Origin: Anaerolinea sp.
Lineage (GTDB): Bacteria; Chloroflexota; Anaerolineae; Anaerolineales; Anaerolineaceae
NCBI GenBank assembly: GCA_029975055.1
Contig: JARKPU010000010.1
Location: 1 to 64,000 of the forward strand
Reading direction: 5' to 3'
Length of the DNA: 64,000 bases
Shown here: one piece after another, positions 16,719 to 25,469 of the stretch
Position numbering within the stretch: the first letter of the stretch is position 1
Layout: each line of letters opens with the position of its first letter
Translations under genes and position numbers: made by a program
Notes under the pieces: model-generated
Seen by the model: only the letters and a program-made list of their open reading frames with translations
The model's database searches: none
Told to the model about the DNA's origin: nothing

Positions 16719-16820
16719 GGTGGCTGAACCCCTCTCGACTGCCGCAGGCGCTTGAGTAATGCCCGGCGCGCGCAAAACCTGGCTTTCTCCGCCTCATTCC
16801 GGTAGAAAAGGTATGCAAAC

Positions 16821-19088
16821 ATGCCCCATTTTGTCTACGAAGTGAATCATTTTGGCCTGGATAACGATTCCCTGCTCCTCGGCGAGACGATCTTCCACAA
16901 CGCCAACGGTTACCTCGGCGTGCGGGCCAACTTCGAAGAAGGTTACCCCGAGGGTTACAAAACCGTCCGCGGGACGTATATCAACGGGTTTTACGATTTT
17001 TCCGAGATGAAACAGGCCGAAAAGCTCTACGGGCTGGTCGAAGAGAAACAGACCATGCTCAACGTCGCCGATACCCAGGGCATCCGGCTGTTCCTCGGCG
17101 ATGAGGAATTCTCCATGTTCGGCGGTGAGCTGCTCGATTACTCGCGCACGCTCGACATGGCGAAAGGCACCACCACCCGGCGCGTGCGGTGGAGGTCGCC
17201 GCAGGGCAAGGAAGCGGAGATCACCATCCGGCGCATGGCGTCCTTCACGCGCCTCTCCATCTTCACCATCGAGTACCGGGTGACGCTGCTCAATTGCAGC
17301 GCAAAGCTGCGCTTTGTATCTTCGCACAGGGGCGACGTGATGAATTACCACGACCCCGATGACCCGCGCGTCGCTGCGGAAAGCTTCCAGCATCTGCTGG
17401 TGCGCAAGGTGGAGGCGGAGCGCGGCAGCTCCTTCATCACCTCCCAGACGGCGAAATCCGGCCTGTTCGTTTGCAGCGGGGTGAGGCACAACCTGGCGGG
17501 GACAATCACCACGGGCGAAGCCTTTGCGGTGAGTGAAGTCACCCTCGATGCCGAAGAGGGCATGCCCGTGCGGCTGGTGAAGTACACCGCGCTGGCCGAT
17601 TCGATCCGCCATACCGATTACCGGCAGGTTTGCGCCGCCGAGCTGGAGAGGGCCGCCGCCGTGCCCATCGAGCAGCTATACGCCGAGCAGGAAGCCTACC
17701 TGACCGGCTGCTGGGAGAAATGCTCCCTCGATATTCACGGCGACGACGACCTGAACAGCGCACTCACCTACAACATCTACCAGTTGATTCAATCAGTCAC
17801 CAAGGATGCATACGGCAACATCGCCGCCAAGGGCCTCAGCGGCGAGGGCTACGAAGGGCATTACTTTTGGGACACCGAAATGTACATCCAGCCCTTCTTC
17901 GTGCTCACCATGCCCGAGTTCTGCAAAAACCTGCTCTCGATGCGTTACAAAACGCTCGATATGGCGCGCGAAAACGCCGCCATCATGGGCTGCAAACGCG
18001 GAGCGCTCTTCCCCTGGCGCACGATCATGGGCCGCGAGTGCTCGGGGCACTACCCCTCCGGCACGGCGCAGGTGCACATCAACGGCGATATCGCCTATGC
18101 GGTCATCGCTTACTACCTCGCCACCGGCGACTTCGAGTTCATCGCCTCGATGGGCGCGGAGCTGATCTTCGAGATTTGCCGCCACTGGATCGACATCGGC
18201 AACTATTACAAAGGGAAGTTCCACATCAACGGTGTCACCGGGCCGGATGAATACACCTGCATCGTCAACAACAACTACTTCACCAACGCCCTGGCCAAAT
18301 ATAATCTCTATTGGGCGGTGAAAATCTACGATCTGCTCAAGCAGCATGGCCGGCTGGAACCCCTCGAACGCAAGCCGGGCATCTCGGCTGCCGAAGTGGC
18401 CGAATTCGCCCGCGCCAGCGAAGCCATGTACCTGCCGTATGACGAAGAGCTGGGCATCAACCCGCAGGATGATTCCTTCCTCCAGAAAAGAGCCTGGGAT
18501 TTCGCCGGCACCCCCAAGGAACATCACCCCCTGTTGCTGCACTACCACCCGCTGCACCTTTACCGCCACCAGGTCTGCAAGCAGGCCGATACGGTGATGG
18601 CCCATTTCATCCTCGAAGATTACCAGAGCCGGGAGACGATCCGCCGTTCCTTCGAGTATTACGAGAAGATCACCACGCACGATTCCTCGCTCTCCCGCTG
18701 CATTTTCTCGATCGTCGCTTCGCGCCTGGGATACAAAGAGAAAGCCTGCGAATACTTTGGCGACTCGGCCAAACTCGACCTGTTCAACACGCACAACAAC
18801 ACCAAAGACGGCATTCACACCGCCAACATGGGCGGCAATTACATGGCCATCGTGTACGGCTTCGCCGGGCTGCGCCTGAAGGAAAGCGGGCTGTACCTGG
18901 CGCCGGTGCTGCCCGATCAATGGACCGGCTACGAGTTCACCCTGAGTTACCGCGGCAGCGCAATGAAGGTGGCCGTCGACAGCCGCGCGTGCCGGATCAC
19001 GCTCGCGCACGGCGCGGCGCAGGAGCTTTATCTCTACGGGGAAAAGCACACCCTCGCGAGCGAAATGGTCGTTCCTCTCCAGGGATAG
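16821..19088 (+). CDS. GH65 family inverting disaccharide phosphorylase (kojibiose/maltose/trehalose phosphorylase type)
   Basis: A cytosolic 755-residue enzyme that would split an alpha-linked glucose disaccharide with phosphate, giving beta-glucose 1-phosphate. It has no signal peptide. The N-terminal beta-sandwich begins with the typical NHFGLDNDSLLLGETIFHNANGYLG pattern. The (alpha/alpha)6 barrel holds the catalytic acid in GVTGPDEYT, the HYFWDTEMYIQPFF-type substrate loop, and the KQADTVMAHF and HTANMGGNYMA motifs of the phosphate site. Length fits the family (about 750-790). Which of maltose, trehalose, kojibiose or nigerose is used cannot be read by eye. It is convergent with an MFS gene, 15 bp apart, and is not in the nearby transporter operon. 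Confidence 0.9.
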   Translation: MPHFVYEVNHFGLDNDSLLLGETIFHNANGYLGVRANFEEGYPEGYKTVRGTYINGFYDFSEMKQAEKLYGLVEEKQTMLNVADTQGIRLFLGDEEFSMFGGELLDYSRTLDMAKGTTTRRVRWRSPQGKEAEITIRRMASFTRLSIFTIEYRVTLLNCSAKLRFVSSHRGDVMNYHDPDDPRVAAESFQHLLVRKVEAERGSSFITSQTAKSGLFVCSGVRHNLAGTITTGEAFAVSEVTLDAEEGMPVRLVKYTALADSIRHTDYRQVCAAELERAAAVPIEQLYAEQEAYLTGCWEKCSLDIHGDDDLNSALTYNIYQLIQSVTKDAYGNIAAKGLSGEGYEGHYFWDTEMYIQPFFVLTMPEFCKNLLSMRYKTLDMARENAAIMGCKRGALFPWRTIMGRECSGHYPSGTAQVHINGDIAYAVIAYYLATGDFEFIASMGAELIFEICRHWIDIGNYYKGKFHINGVTGPDEYTCIVNNNYFTNALAKYNLYWAVKIYDLLKQHGRLEPLERKPGISAAEVAEFARASEAMYLPYDEELGINPQDDSFLQKRAWDFAGTPKEHHPLLLHYHPLHLYRHQVCKQADTVMAHFILEDYQSRETIRRSFEYYEKITTHDSSLSRCIFSIVASRLGYKEKACEYFGDSAKLDLFNTHNNTKDGIHTANMGGNYMAIVYGFAGLRLKESGLYLAPVLPDQWTGYEFTLSYRGSAMKVAVDSRACRITLAHGAAQELYLYGEKHTLASEMVVPLQG

Positions 19089-19103
19089 CCGCAGCCGGGC
19101 CGG

Positions 19104-20345
19104 TTAATCCATGGCGCGCACTTCGGGGCGCAGGAACCAGATGCCCACCGCGAAGATGATCGTCGCGATCGCACAGACATAGAAGGTGAACGGCTCGCTG
19201 GTGCGGTCGGCGAGCACGCCCACCGCCAGCGCGCCGAGCGGGCCTCCGCCCATGAACATCAACGAATACAGGCCCATCACCCGGCCGCGCAGATCATCGG
19301 GAACGATATACTGCACCATGGCGTTGCTGTTGTTCATCACCGCCACCAGGGTGAAGCCGGTGACAGCCATGAGGAGCAGCGAGAAGGGCAAGTAGCGCGA
19401 GGCGGCGAAGGCCATCATCGCCAGCGGCATGACGAGGCTGCTGACGGTCCACATCTTGCCGCGCCCGCCGCGGCTGGCCACAGCCGCGATGACCAACCCG
19501 CCGATCACCGCGCCGATGCCGCGCGCCGAAAGCAGCAGGCCGTTGGTGGTCACATCTCCCTGCAAGACCGAAACCGCCCAGGCCGGCAGCAGGGTGATGG
19601 GCCCAAAGCCGACGATGTTGAGCACGAAGACGCTCACGGTGAGGGTCAGCACCAGGCGATGCCCGCGCACGTAGCGCACCCCTTCCTTGATCTCATCCAG
19701 CGCCGATTTCACGCGCGGCCGCGGCGGTGTGGGCGTGATGCGCATCCGGAACAGGGCATAGATCACCGCGATGAACGAGAGCCCGTTAATGGTGAAGCAC
19801 CAGCCCGGGCCGGTGAGCGCGTAGATCGCCGCGCCGATGGCCGGGCCGATGATCAAACCGGTGTTGAAGATGGTGCTGTTGAAGGCAATGGCGTTGCTCA
19901 AATCTTCACGATCGACCAGTTCCACCACCAGCGACTGGCGGGCGGGTGTGTCGAAGGCATTGGCCACCCCCAGCAAAAAGGCCAGCACCAGGATGTGCCA
20001 GGGCTGCACCCAGTTCAAGAAGACCAGCCCCGCCAGGACGAACGCCAGCACCATCATTGCCGATTGGGTGATGATCAATAACGTGCGCCGCGACATTCGG
20101 TCGGCGATCAGCCCGCCGTAGATCATAAACAGCCAGGATGGCACGCCCGAGATGAACCCGACATATCCCAGGTATGCCGCCGACCCGGTGAGGGTGTACA
20201 CCAGGTACCCCTGGGCGGTGTTCTGCATCCATGTGCCGATGATCGAAACTAATTGCCCGGCAAACCACAGGCGGTAGTTGCGGTGGCGAAAGGCCGCAAA
20301 AGTGCCGGAAACGCTCAATGAGGTGTTGCGCTTCGTTGTGTTCAA
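19104..20345 (-). CDS. MFS transporter, EntS-like (MFS_3) exporter
   Basis: A 413-residue, 12-helix major facilitator. It opens with FAAFRHRNYRLWFAGQLVSIIGTWMQNTAQGYLVY, the N-terminal pattern of the MFS_3/enterobactin-exporter-like subfamily. Motif A appears as GGLIADRMSRRTLL between TM2 and TM3, and GVANAFDTPARQSLVVELV follows TM4. The start appears to be TTG with GAGGCTC 8 nt upstream. Members export siderophores, drugs or other small molecules; the substrate is not evident here. A terminator of the upstream GH94 gene lies between the two, so it is probably a separate unit. Confidence 0.88.
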   Translation of the reverse strand: MNTTKRNTSLSVSGTFAAFRHRNYRLWFAGQLVSIIGTWMQNTAQGYLVYTLTGSAAYLGYVGFISGVPSWLFMIYGGLIADRMSRRTLLIITQSAMMVLAFVLAGLVFLNWVQPWHILVLAFLLGVANAFDTPARQSLVVELVDREDLSNAIAFNSTIFNTGLIIGPAIGAAIYALTGPGWCFTINGLSFIAVIYALFRMRITPTPPRPRVKSALDEIKEGVRYVRGHRLVLTLTVSVFVLNIVGFGPITLLPAWAVSVLQGDVTTNGLLLSARGIGAVIGGLVIAAVASRGGRGKMWTVSSLVMPLAMMAFAASRYLPFSLLLMAVTGFTLVAVMNNSNAMVQYIVPDDLRGRVMGLYSLMFMGGGPLGALAVGVLADRTSEPFTFYVCAIATIIFAVGIWFLRPEVRAMD

Positions 20346-20435
20346 TCAAGAGCCTCGAATCCGGAAGATGGTGCGATACTTCGATCTTATCACCAAACCC
20401 TGCGCGCGCCAGTGATTAGCTTCACCGATGAGCAT

Positions 20436-20466
20436 GAAAATCCGCCGGTCTCAGGCCCCGGCGGAT
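20436..20466 (-). terminator. Terminator of the leftward GH94 operon
   Basis: A perfect 9-bp stem (ATCCGCCGG / CCGGCGGAT) is followed on the minus strand by TTTTCATG. It lies 30 bp after the GH94 stop codon. Confidence 0.7.
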
Positions 20467-20496
20467 CCGGCAAATTGTCCTTTTTCAGGCTCAAGC

Positions 20497-22905
20497 TCAC
20501 CCGGCGGAGAGCTTCACCTGGACGCGGTGGGTGCCTCCACAGCCGCCCTTCGGGCAGGTGATGACCCGGCCGGTCCGCTCCTCGCCGTCCACCCAGATGC
20601 GCGCTGCGCCGCCCGGCAGGCCCGCCGGGTTGCTGATCTCGACCTCATAGACACAGCCGCGGAAGGCCCGCCTGGCTGAGACTTTCTTCCAGCCCGCAGG
20701 CAGGCACGGCGAAATGTGCAGCCCGCCCACCTCGGCGCGGATGCCGAGCATTCCATCCCAGATGGCGCGCAGGAACCACTGGGCCGAGCCGGTGTACCAG
20801 CTCCAGCCGCCGCGCCCGTAATGGGGCGAGTCGGGGCCGTCGATGTTCCCCGGCGTCACGTACGGTTCGGCGGCGTAGGCCTCCGGCTCCATGCCATGGA
20901 TCGGCGGGGCAATCGAGCGGTAGATGTCGTAGGCCTGCTCGCCGTTCCCCAGCTTGCAGGCCGCTAAAAGCGCCCAGGTGGCCGCGTGAGTGTACACGCC
21001 GCCGTTCTCGCGCAGGCCGGGCGCGTAGCGGGTTATGTAACCGATCGAAGGGTCGGGCTTCCGGTAAGCCGGGGCCAGCACCAGCGGCCCGTGCGGCGAG
21101 AGCAGACGCTTTTCCACCGCGGCCCAGGCCCCGGTGATGCGCTCGGGGGCGCCCAGGCCGCTCAACACAGCCCAGCTCTGCGTATTGAGGAAGATCGTCC
21201 CTTCCGAAGCCGACTTGCTGCCCAGCAGAACGCCGTCGTCGGTGGATGCGCCCCAATACCATTCGCCGTCCCAGCCATGCTTCTCAACGGCCGCCGCGAG
21301 CAGGCCCGCCCGGCGGCGGTACTCGGCGGTGAGCGCAGGCCGGTTCAGCTTTTCGGCAAAGAGGGCATACTGCCCGAGCAGCCCATAAAGGAACTGCGCC
21401 AGCCAGATCGACTCGCCCTTTTCACGGTAACCGCAGGCATTCAGGCCGTCGTTCCAATCGCAGTCGCCGATCAACGGCAGGCCGCGCGGACTGAAGCGCC
21501 CCAGCGCGCGCCCAATGGCCCGCTCGCAGTGATCCCACAGCGAATGCCCTTCCGGCTGGTCCAGGTACGGCTCGCACAGCTTGAAGGCCGGGTAATCTCC
21601 CGTCTCCTCGATATACCTGCCCAGCACGTAGGGCAGCCAGAGCAGGTCGTCGCTGCAGCCGGTGCGCAGCCCGCTTTCGGCCAGAGGGTGCCACCAGTGC
21701 CAGACGGAACCATCCGCGAACTGCCGCCCCGCGTGCAGGCGGATCTGCCGGAGGGTCTCATCCGGTTTGCCCAGCAGCAGCCAGACGAGCGAATCCTGCA
21801 GCTGGTCGCGGAAGCCATAGGCGCCGCCCGTCTGGTAATAAGCCGTGCGCCCCCACAGCCGCCCGGAGATGGCCTGGTAGGGCAGCCAGGTGTTGGAAAG
21901 GATGTTCAGCGATTCATCCGGCGACTCGACGTGCAGCCCCGCCAGCCGTTCTTCCCAACCCTGCCGCGTGGCAGCCAGCGCCCGGCGGGCCTGGGCTTCC
22001 TGGGTGTAGCGGCGGGCAAGCGCCAGGGCCTGCTCATCGTCATCGGCCGCTCCCGTCACCAGCACGACGGTCTTTGTTTCGCCGGGGAGCAGGTGCACGC
22101 GGGCATGCAGCGAGGCGATTCCATCGCCCCAGCGCCCGGCATGGCCCTCCAGTGTGCCGTCTTTCACCGCTTTGGGCAGCGACTTGCGCCCGTAGCGCCC
22201 CAAAAAGGCGCTCTTATCGGCTTCGAACCCGGCCACATCGCCGCCGGCGGCGTGGAACGCCGTGTAAGGCCAGCCGCGGTTCCAGCCCGGACCGCTCCCG
22301 CCGGGGATATCCCACAGGCTCTTATGCGCCAGGATGCACTGCGCATCGGGGCGATAACTTGTCTCGATAAAAATGCGGTGGAACTCGCGGTGCCAGTCGG
22401 GCGCAGCGCCCAGCAGCCATTCCAGGTAGCTGAACAGGCTCAGCGAGCACTCCTGCTCGCGGCGGTTGGTCAGCTCCACCAGCCAGATCTCCAGCGGGTC
22501 ATCCGGCGGCACGGTGAGAGTCCAGGCGCACTCCACCCCAGAGAAGCTGGAAAGGTAGCTGGTGTAGCCCAGGCCGTGCCGCACTTCATATGCTTGGAAA
22601 TCCGGCTGGGTGGGCTGCCAGGCCGCCGACCAGACCTCGCCGCTGGAGTCATCCCGCAGGTAAAGATAGCGCCCATCTTCATCCCGCACCAGGTCCTGAT
22701 CCCAGCGCGTCAGCCGGTTGAGGCTGGCATGCGTGCGCCATGAATACCCACCGCCGGCCTGCGAGACGACAAAGCCGTAATCGCCGTTGGAGACCACATT
22801 GACCCATGGCCGGGGCGTATCCGGCCGGGTGATCACATATTCACGCCCGTCGGCGGTGAACCCGCCGTAGGGGGTGCAATATAGAGCTGGGGGCATGCGT
22901 TTCAT
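20497..22905 (-). CDS. GH94 family beta-glycoside phosphorylase (cellobiose/chitobiose phosphorylase-like)
   Basis: A cytosolic 802-residue phosphorylase. The N-terminal domain has the family pattern TPRPWVNVVSNGDYGFVVSQAGGGYSW, and the (alpha/alpha)6 barrel carries the catalytic acid in GDCDWNDGLNACG, plus LPYVLGRYIEETGD and GGVYTHAATWALLAACKLG. Length matches cellobiose and N,N'-diacetylchitobiose phosphorylases (about 800). It would release alpha-glucose 1-phosphate (or an amino-sugar equivalent) from a beta-linked disaccharide. The track begins at a TTG; the ATG one codon later is more likely, with AGAGGAAA upstream. It is the last gene of the sugar-uptake operon, so the transporter probably brings in its substrate. 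Confidence 0.9.
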   Translation of the reverse strand: MKRMPPALYCTPYGGFTADGREYVITRPDTPRPWVNVVSNGDYGFVVSQAGGGYSWRTHASLNRLTRWDQDLVRDEDGRYLYLRDDSSGEVWSAAWQPTQPDFQAYEVRHGLGYTSYLSSFSGVECAWTLTVPPDDPLEIWLVELTNRREQECSLSLFSYLEWLLGAAPDWHREFHRIFIETSYRPDAQCILAHKSLWDIPGGSGPGWNRGWPYTAFHAAGGDVAGFEADKSAFLGRYGRKSLPKAVKDGTLEGHAGRWGDGIASLHARVHLLPGETKTVVLVTGAADDDEQALALARRYTQEAQARRALAATRQGWEERLAGLHVESPDESLNILSNTWLPYQAISGRLWGRTAYYQTGGAYGFRDQLQDSLVWLLLGKPDETLRQIRLHAGRQFADGSVWHWWHPLAESGLRTGCSDDLLWLPYVLGRYIEETGDYPAFKLCEPYLDQPEGHSLWDHCERAIGRALGRFSPRGLPLIGDCDWNDGLNACGYREKGESIWLAQFLYGLLGQYALFAEKLNRPALTAEYRRRAGLLAAAVEKHGWDGEWYWGASTDDGVLLGSKSASEGTIFLNTQSWAVLSGLGAPERITGAWAAVEKRLLSPHGPLVLAPAYRKPDPSIGYITRYAPGLRENGGVYTHAATWALLAACKLGNGEQAYDIYRSIAPPIHGMEPEAYAAEPYVTPGNIDGPDSPHYGRGGWSWYTGSAQWFLRAIWDGMLGIRAEVGGLHISPCLPAGWKKVSARRAFRGCVYEVEISNPAGLPGGAARIWVDGEERTGRVITCPKGGCGGTHRVQVKLSAG

Positions 22906-22932
22906 CAATGAAGCGTTTCCTCTTGGTCTAAA

Positions 22933-23529
22933 TTATTGGCCCACCCCAAGCCGTTCGAGGTCGGCAAGCGCCGCCTGGGTGATATCCGCCCGGTTGGGGA
23001 AGAGCCGGGCGCATTCTTTGTAAATTTCAATCGCGGTCGCCTGGTCACCCGATTGCTCGTAGAGCCGGCCCAGCTGCAAGTACACATCCGGGAAGAACGG
23101 ATGCGAACGGCCGGTGTACCGCTGGATGAAGGCTTCGGCTGTAGAAATATCGAGCTTATGATAGATGATGTCGTTGATCCGTTCGACGGCCCGGTCATAA
23201 TTCGCCGGTTTGGGCAGGGCGCCGTTGTTGCCCCACAGCCGGGTGATCTGGAAATACCCCCCGTGGGCGGTGCGCTCTTTGGTGGCCGGGTCGATGACAT
23301 CATACCCGGTCAGCGCGTCCAGGTAGCGGCCCTCCTGGTAGGCAGCCTCGGCGCTGGCATAGAACTCTCCCGCCAGGCTGGAAGAATCGATCCAGGCCAG
23401 CAGATAGCCGATGATGAACAGCCCCGCCACCGCCAGGGCGACGAAGAGCAGGCGCTTCGACCAGGAAACCGGCCTGGGGGCCGCCTGAACATCGGCCGGA
23501 ACAGGGATCGGGACGTTTTGCATGCTCAT
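22933..23529 (-). CDS. Membrane-anchored TPR-like protein in the sugar operon
   Basis: A 198-residue protein with a Pro-rich N-terminus, one transmembrane helix (about residues 27-47, LLFVALAVAGLFIIGYLLAW) and a C-terminal helical domain. Its last 60 residues (PDVYLQLGRLYEQSGDQATAIEIYKECARLFPN) are a clear tetratricopeptide pair; an earlier segment (AAYQEGRYLDALTGYDVI) looks like another. GAAGGAG precedes the ATG. It sits between the permease and the phosphorylase, 13 and about 25 bp apart, so it is co-transcribed. No catalytic residues are visible. It may be a scaffold for the transporter or the phosphorylase, which is inference only. Confidence 0.8.
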   Translation of the reverse strand: MSMQNVPIPVPADVQAAPRPVSWSKRLLFVALAVAGLFIIGYLLAWIDSSSLAGEFYASAEAAYQEGRYLDALTGYDVIDPATKERTAHGGYFQITRLWGNNGALPKPANYDRAVERINDIIYHKLDISTAEAFIQRYTGRSHPFFPDVYLQLGRLYEQSGDQATAIEIYKECARLFPNRADITQAALADLERLGVGQ

Positions 23530-23542
23530 AGCGCCGGCTCCT

Positions 23543-24391
23543 TCATTTGAACTTCGCGTTCGCGAAAGCGGCCATGAACTGGTCTTGCAGGAGGAAGAAA
23601 ACGATGATCAGCGGCACGGTGATGACGGCCATCGCCGCCCAGATTTGCTCCACATTCTGCCCCGGGATCGAGGTCTGGAACTGGTAAAGCCCCAGCTGCA
23701 GGGTCCACAATTCCGGTTTGTTCAGGTAGAGCAGCGGCCCGAAGAAGTCATTCCAGCTTCCCATGAAGGTGAGGATGCCCACCGTGGCCAGCGCGGGGCG
23801 CATCATCGGCAGGATGATGCCCCAATAGATGCCCCACTCGGAGGCCCCATCCACCCGCGCGGCTTCGACGATCTCATCCTGAATCTGCTGGGCGAACTGG
23901 CGCAGCAGGAAGATGTTATAAACGCTCACCGCGCCGGGGATGATCAACGACTGGAACTGGTTCACCCAGCCCAGGCGGTAGATGATCACATAGGTGGGGA
24001 TGAGGAAGAGCACCCCGGGGATCATCATCGTCACGATCATGAAGGAGAAGATCCGGTCGCGGCCCGGGAAGCTGATCTTTGCCAGCGCGTAGGCGGCCAG
24101 CGAGTCGAACAGCAGGTTGAGCACCGTGGTGCTGACGGCCAGGATGAGCGAATTGCGGAAGAGCAGCGGGACGTTGAGCGTCTCCCACATTTTGATGTAC
24201 CCGCTGAGCGTCCACTGGCTGGGCAGGCTCATCGGGCTGAAGAGGATTTCGCGCCCGGGTTTGAAAGAATTGAGCAGGATATAAAAGAGCGGCATGGCGA
24301 AAGCCAGCCCGCCAATCAATAGAACGATAAAGATCAGGTAATCCACAAACTTCGAACGGCCAACCTGCCTGGTTCCCATTTGAACGGTCAT
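23543..24391 (-). CDS. Carbohydrate ABC transporter permease, MalG type
   Basis: A 282-residue inner-membrane permease with six predicted helices. The EAA coupling loop reads EAARVDGASEWGIYWGIILPMMRPAL, which fits the CUT1 sugar family, and the C-terminal part (SWNDFFGPLLYL) is typical of MalG-like subunits. AGGAAGGAG precedes the ATG. It pairs with the MalF-type permease 28 bp upstream. The ATPase is not in the window, as is usual for CUT1 operons that share a common MsmK/UgpC-type ATPase. Confidence 0.95.
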   Translation of the reverse strand: MTVQMGTRQVGRSKFVDYLIFIVLLIGGLAFAMPLFYILLNSFKPGREILFSPMSLPSQWTLSGYIKMWETLNVPLLFRNSLILAVSTTVLNLLFDSLAAYALAKISFPGRDRIFSFMIVTMMIPGVLFLIPTYVIIYRLGWVNQFQSLIIPGAVSVYNIFLLRQFAQQIQDEIVEAARVDGASEWGIYWGIILPMMRPALATVGILTFMGSWNDFFGPLLYLNKPELWTLQLGLYQFQTSIPGQNVEQIWAAMAVITVPLIIVFFLLQDQFMAAFANAKFK

Positions 24392-24419
24392 TTTGGCTCC
24401 TTCCTGCGAGGCCGGCGGC

Positions 24420-25313
24420 TCAAGAGACGTCTCGCTGCAGGTAGCGGAACTGGATGAGGGTGAACACGGCGATCACCAGTGCCAGCAGCAGCCCGATGGT
24501 GGACGCATACCCGACATTGGAGCGGTTGAAGGCCGTGCCATACAGGTAGAGCACCGGGGTCAGCCCCTGCCCGTACAGCCCGCCGGTGATATCGAAATTC
24601 ATATACACTTCCGTGAACATCTGCAGGCCGTTGATCACATCCATCACCAGCAGGAAGAAGAGCTGCGGGTTGAGCAAGGGCAGCGTGATCTTCCAGAACA
24701 TCTTCCAGGAGGAAGCGCCGTCAATGGAGGCCGCTTCGTAGAGCTGCGGGTCGATGGTGTATAGCCCGGCCAGGAGGATGATCATGGTGATGCCGAACCA
24801 TTTCCAGGTATTAATGAGCGCCAGGATCGGCATGGCCAGCCAGCGCGAGGAAGTCCAGAATACGGCCTCATCCAGCCAGCCGATCTTCACGAGGAAGGAT
24901 TGGACAGGCCCGGTTGGGCCGACGATGTAATTGCCAATGATCATCACGACCACAATCGAGACGATGGTGGGCGTGAAGAAGATGGTGCGGAAGAAGCGCG
25001 CCCCCCAGCGCACCTGCTTGATCAGCACCGCCACAATCAACCCAAGCCCAATTGTCAGCGTAATGAAGATGGCCTGGTTATAGATAACGTTGAACAGGCT
25101 GTGCCAGAACTTCTCATCGAGGATGCCCTGCACCCAGTTGGAAATTCCCACAAAGGCGCGGTCTTGAGGCTGGATAAAGTTATAGTCGAAGAAGGTGAGG
25201 TAAAAAGATAAAACGAGCGGATAGATGCCAAATAGCGCATACAGGATCACCCAGGGAGAGATGAATAGATAACCCCAACGGCTTTTCCTGATCTGTTTCA
25301 ACATCCCGGCCAT
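24420..25313 (-). CDS. Carbohydrate ABC transporter permease, MalF type
   Basis: A 297-residue permease with six helices. It begins with a basic N-terminus and SRWGYLFISPWVILYALFGIYPLVLSFYLTFFDYNF, the usual MalF/UgpA pattern. The EAA loop is EAASIDGASSWKMFWKITLPLLNPQL. GGGAGGA precedes the ATG. It forms the heterodimeric channel with the MalG-type subunit and receives sugar from the lipoprotein encoded upstream. A pair of strong stem-loops lies between this gene and the binding-protein gene. Confidence 0.95.
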   Translation of the reverse strand: MAGMLKQIRKSRWGYLFISPWVILYALFGIYPLVLSFYLTFFDYNFIQPQDRAFVGISNWVQGILDEKFWHSLFNVIYNQAIFITLTIGLGLIVAVLIKQVRWGARFFRTIFFTPTIVSIVVVMIIGNYIVGPTGPVQSFLVKIGWLDEAVFWTSSRWLAMPILALINTWKWFGITMIILLAGLYTIDPQLYEAASIDGASSWKMFWKITLPLLNPQLFFLLVMDVINGLQMFTEVYMNFDITGGLYGQGLTPVLYLYGTAFNRSNVGYASTIGLLLALVIAVFTLIQFRYLQRDVS

Positions 25314-25344
25314 GCGGGTCCTCCCTTCGTGGATCGGGTGAATC

Positions 25345-25403
25345 TTTTCTGTTAATCATGCGGCTTGCCCCATGATTAACAGAAAATTGAAACACTGTCC
25401 CAT
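25345..25403. repeat. REP-like dispersed palindrome, copy B
   Basis: Two 20-bp arms (TTTTCTGTTAATCATGCGGC, spacer TT, then the complement at 25367-25386) match at 19 of 20 positions. The flank AACACTGTCC..CGAGCGGGC is shared with copy A. It sits inside the operon, between the binding protein and permease genes. Confidence 0.7.
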
Positions 25404-25423
25404 CGAGCGGGCAAGCTGCGCCC

Positions 25424-25455
25424 GAACGCAGGCTGGGTTTCCCCAGCCTGCGTTC
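25424..25455 (-). promoter_or_regulatory. Strong intra-operon stem-loop after the binding-protein gene
   Basis: A perfect 14-bp stem (GAACGCAGGCTGGG / CCCAGCCTGCGTTC on the minus strand) is closed by a GAAA tetraloop, 15 bp after the stop codon. No T-tract follows, so it is probably an mRNA 3'-end stabiliser or partial attenuator rather than a full terminator. Confidence 0.65.
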
Positions 25456-25469
25456 ATCAAGACAGGCTG

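Noticed and set aside
20986-22743. A 585-codon plus-strand frame opposite the GH94 gene
   Set aside because: Antisense shadow; composition is low-complexity and there is no promoter or ribosome site.
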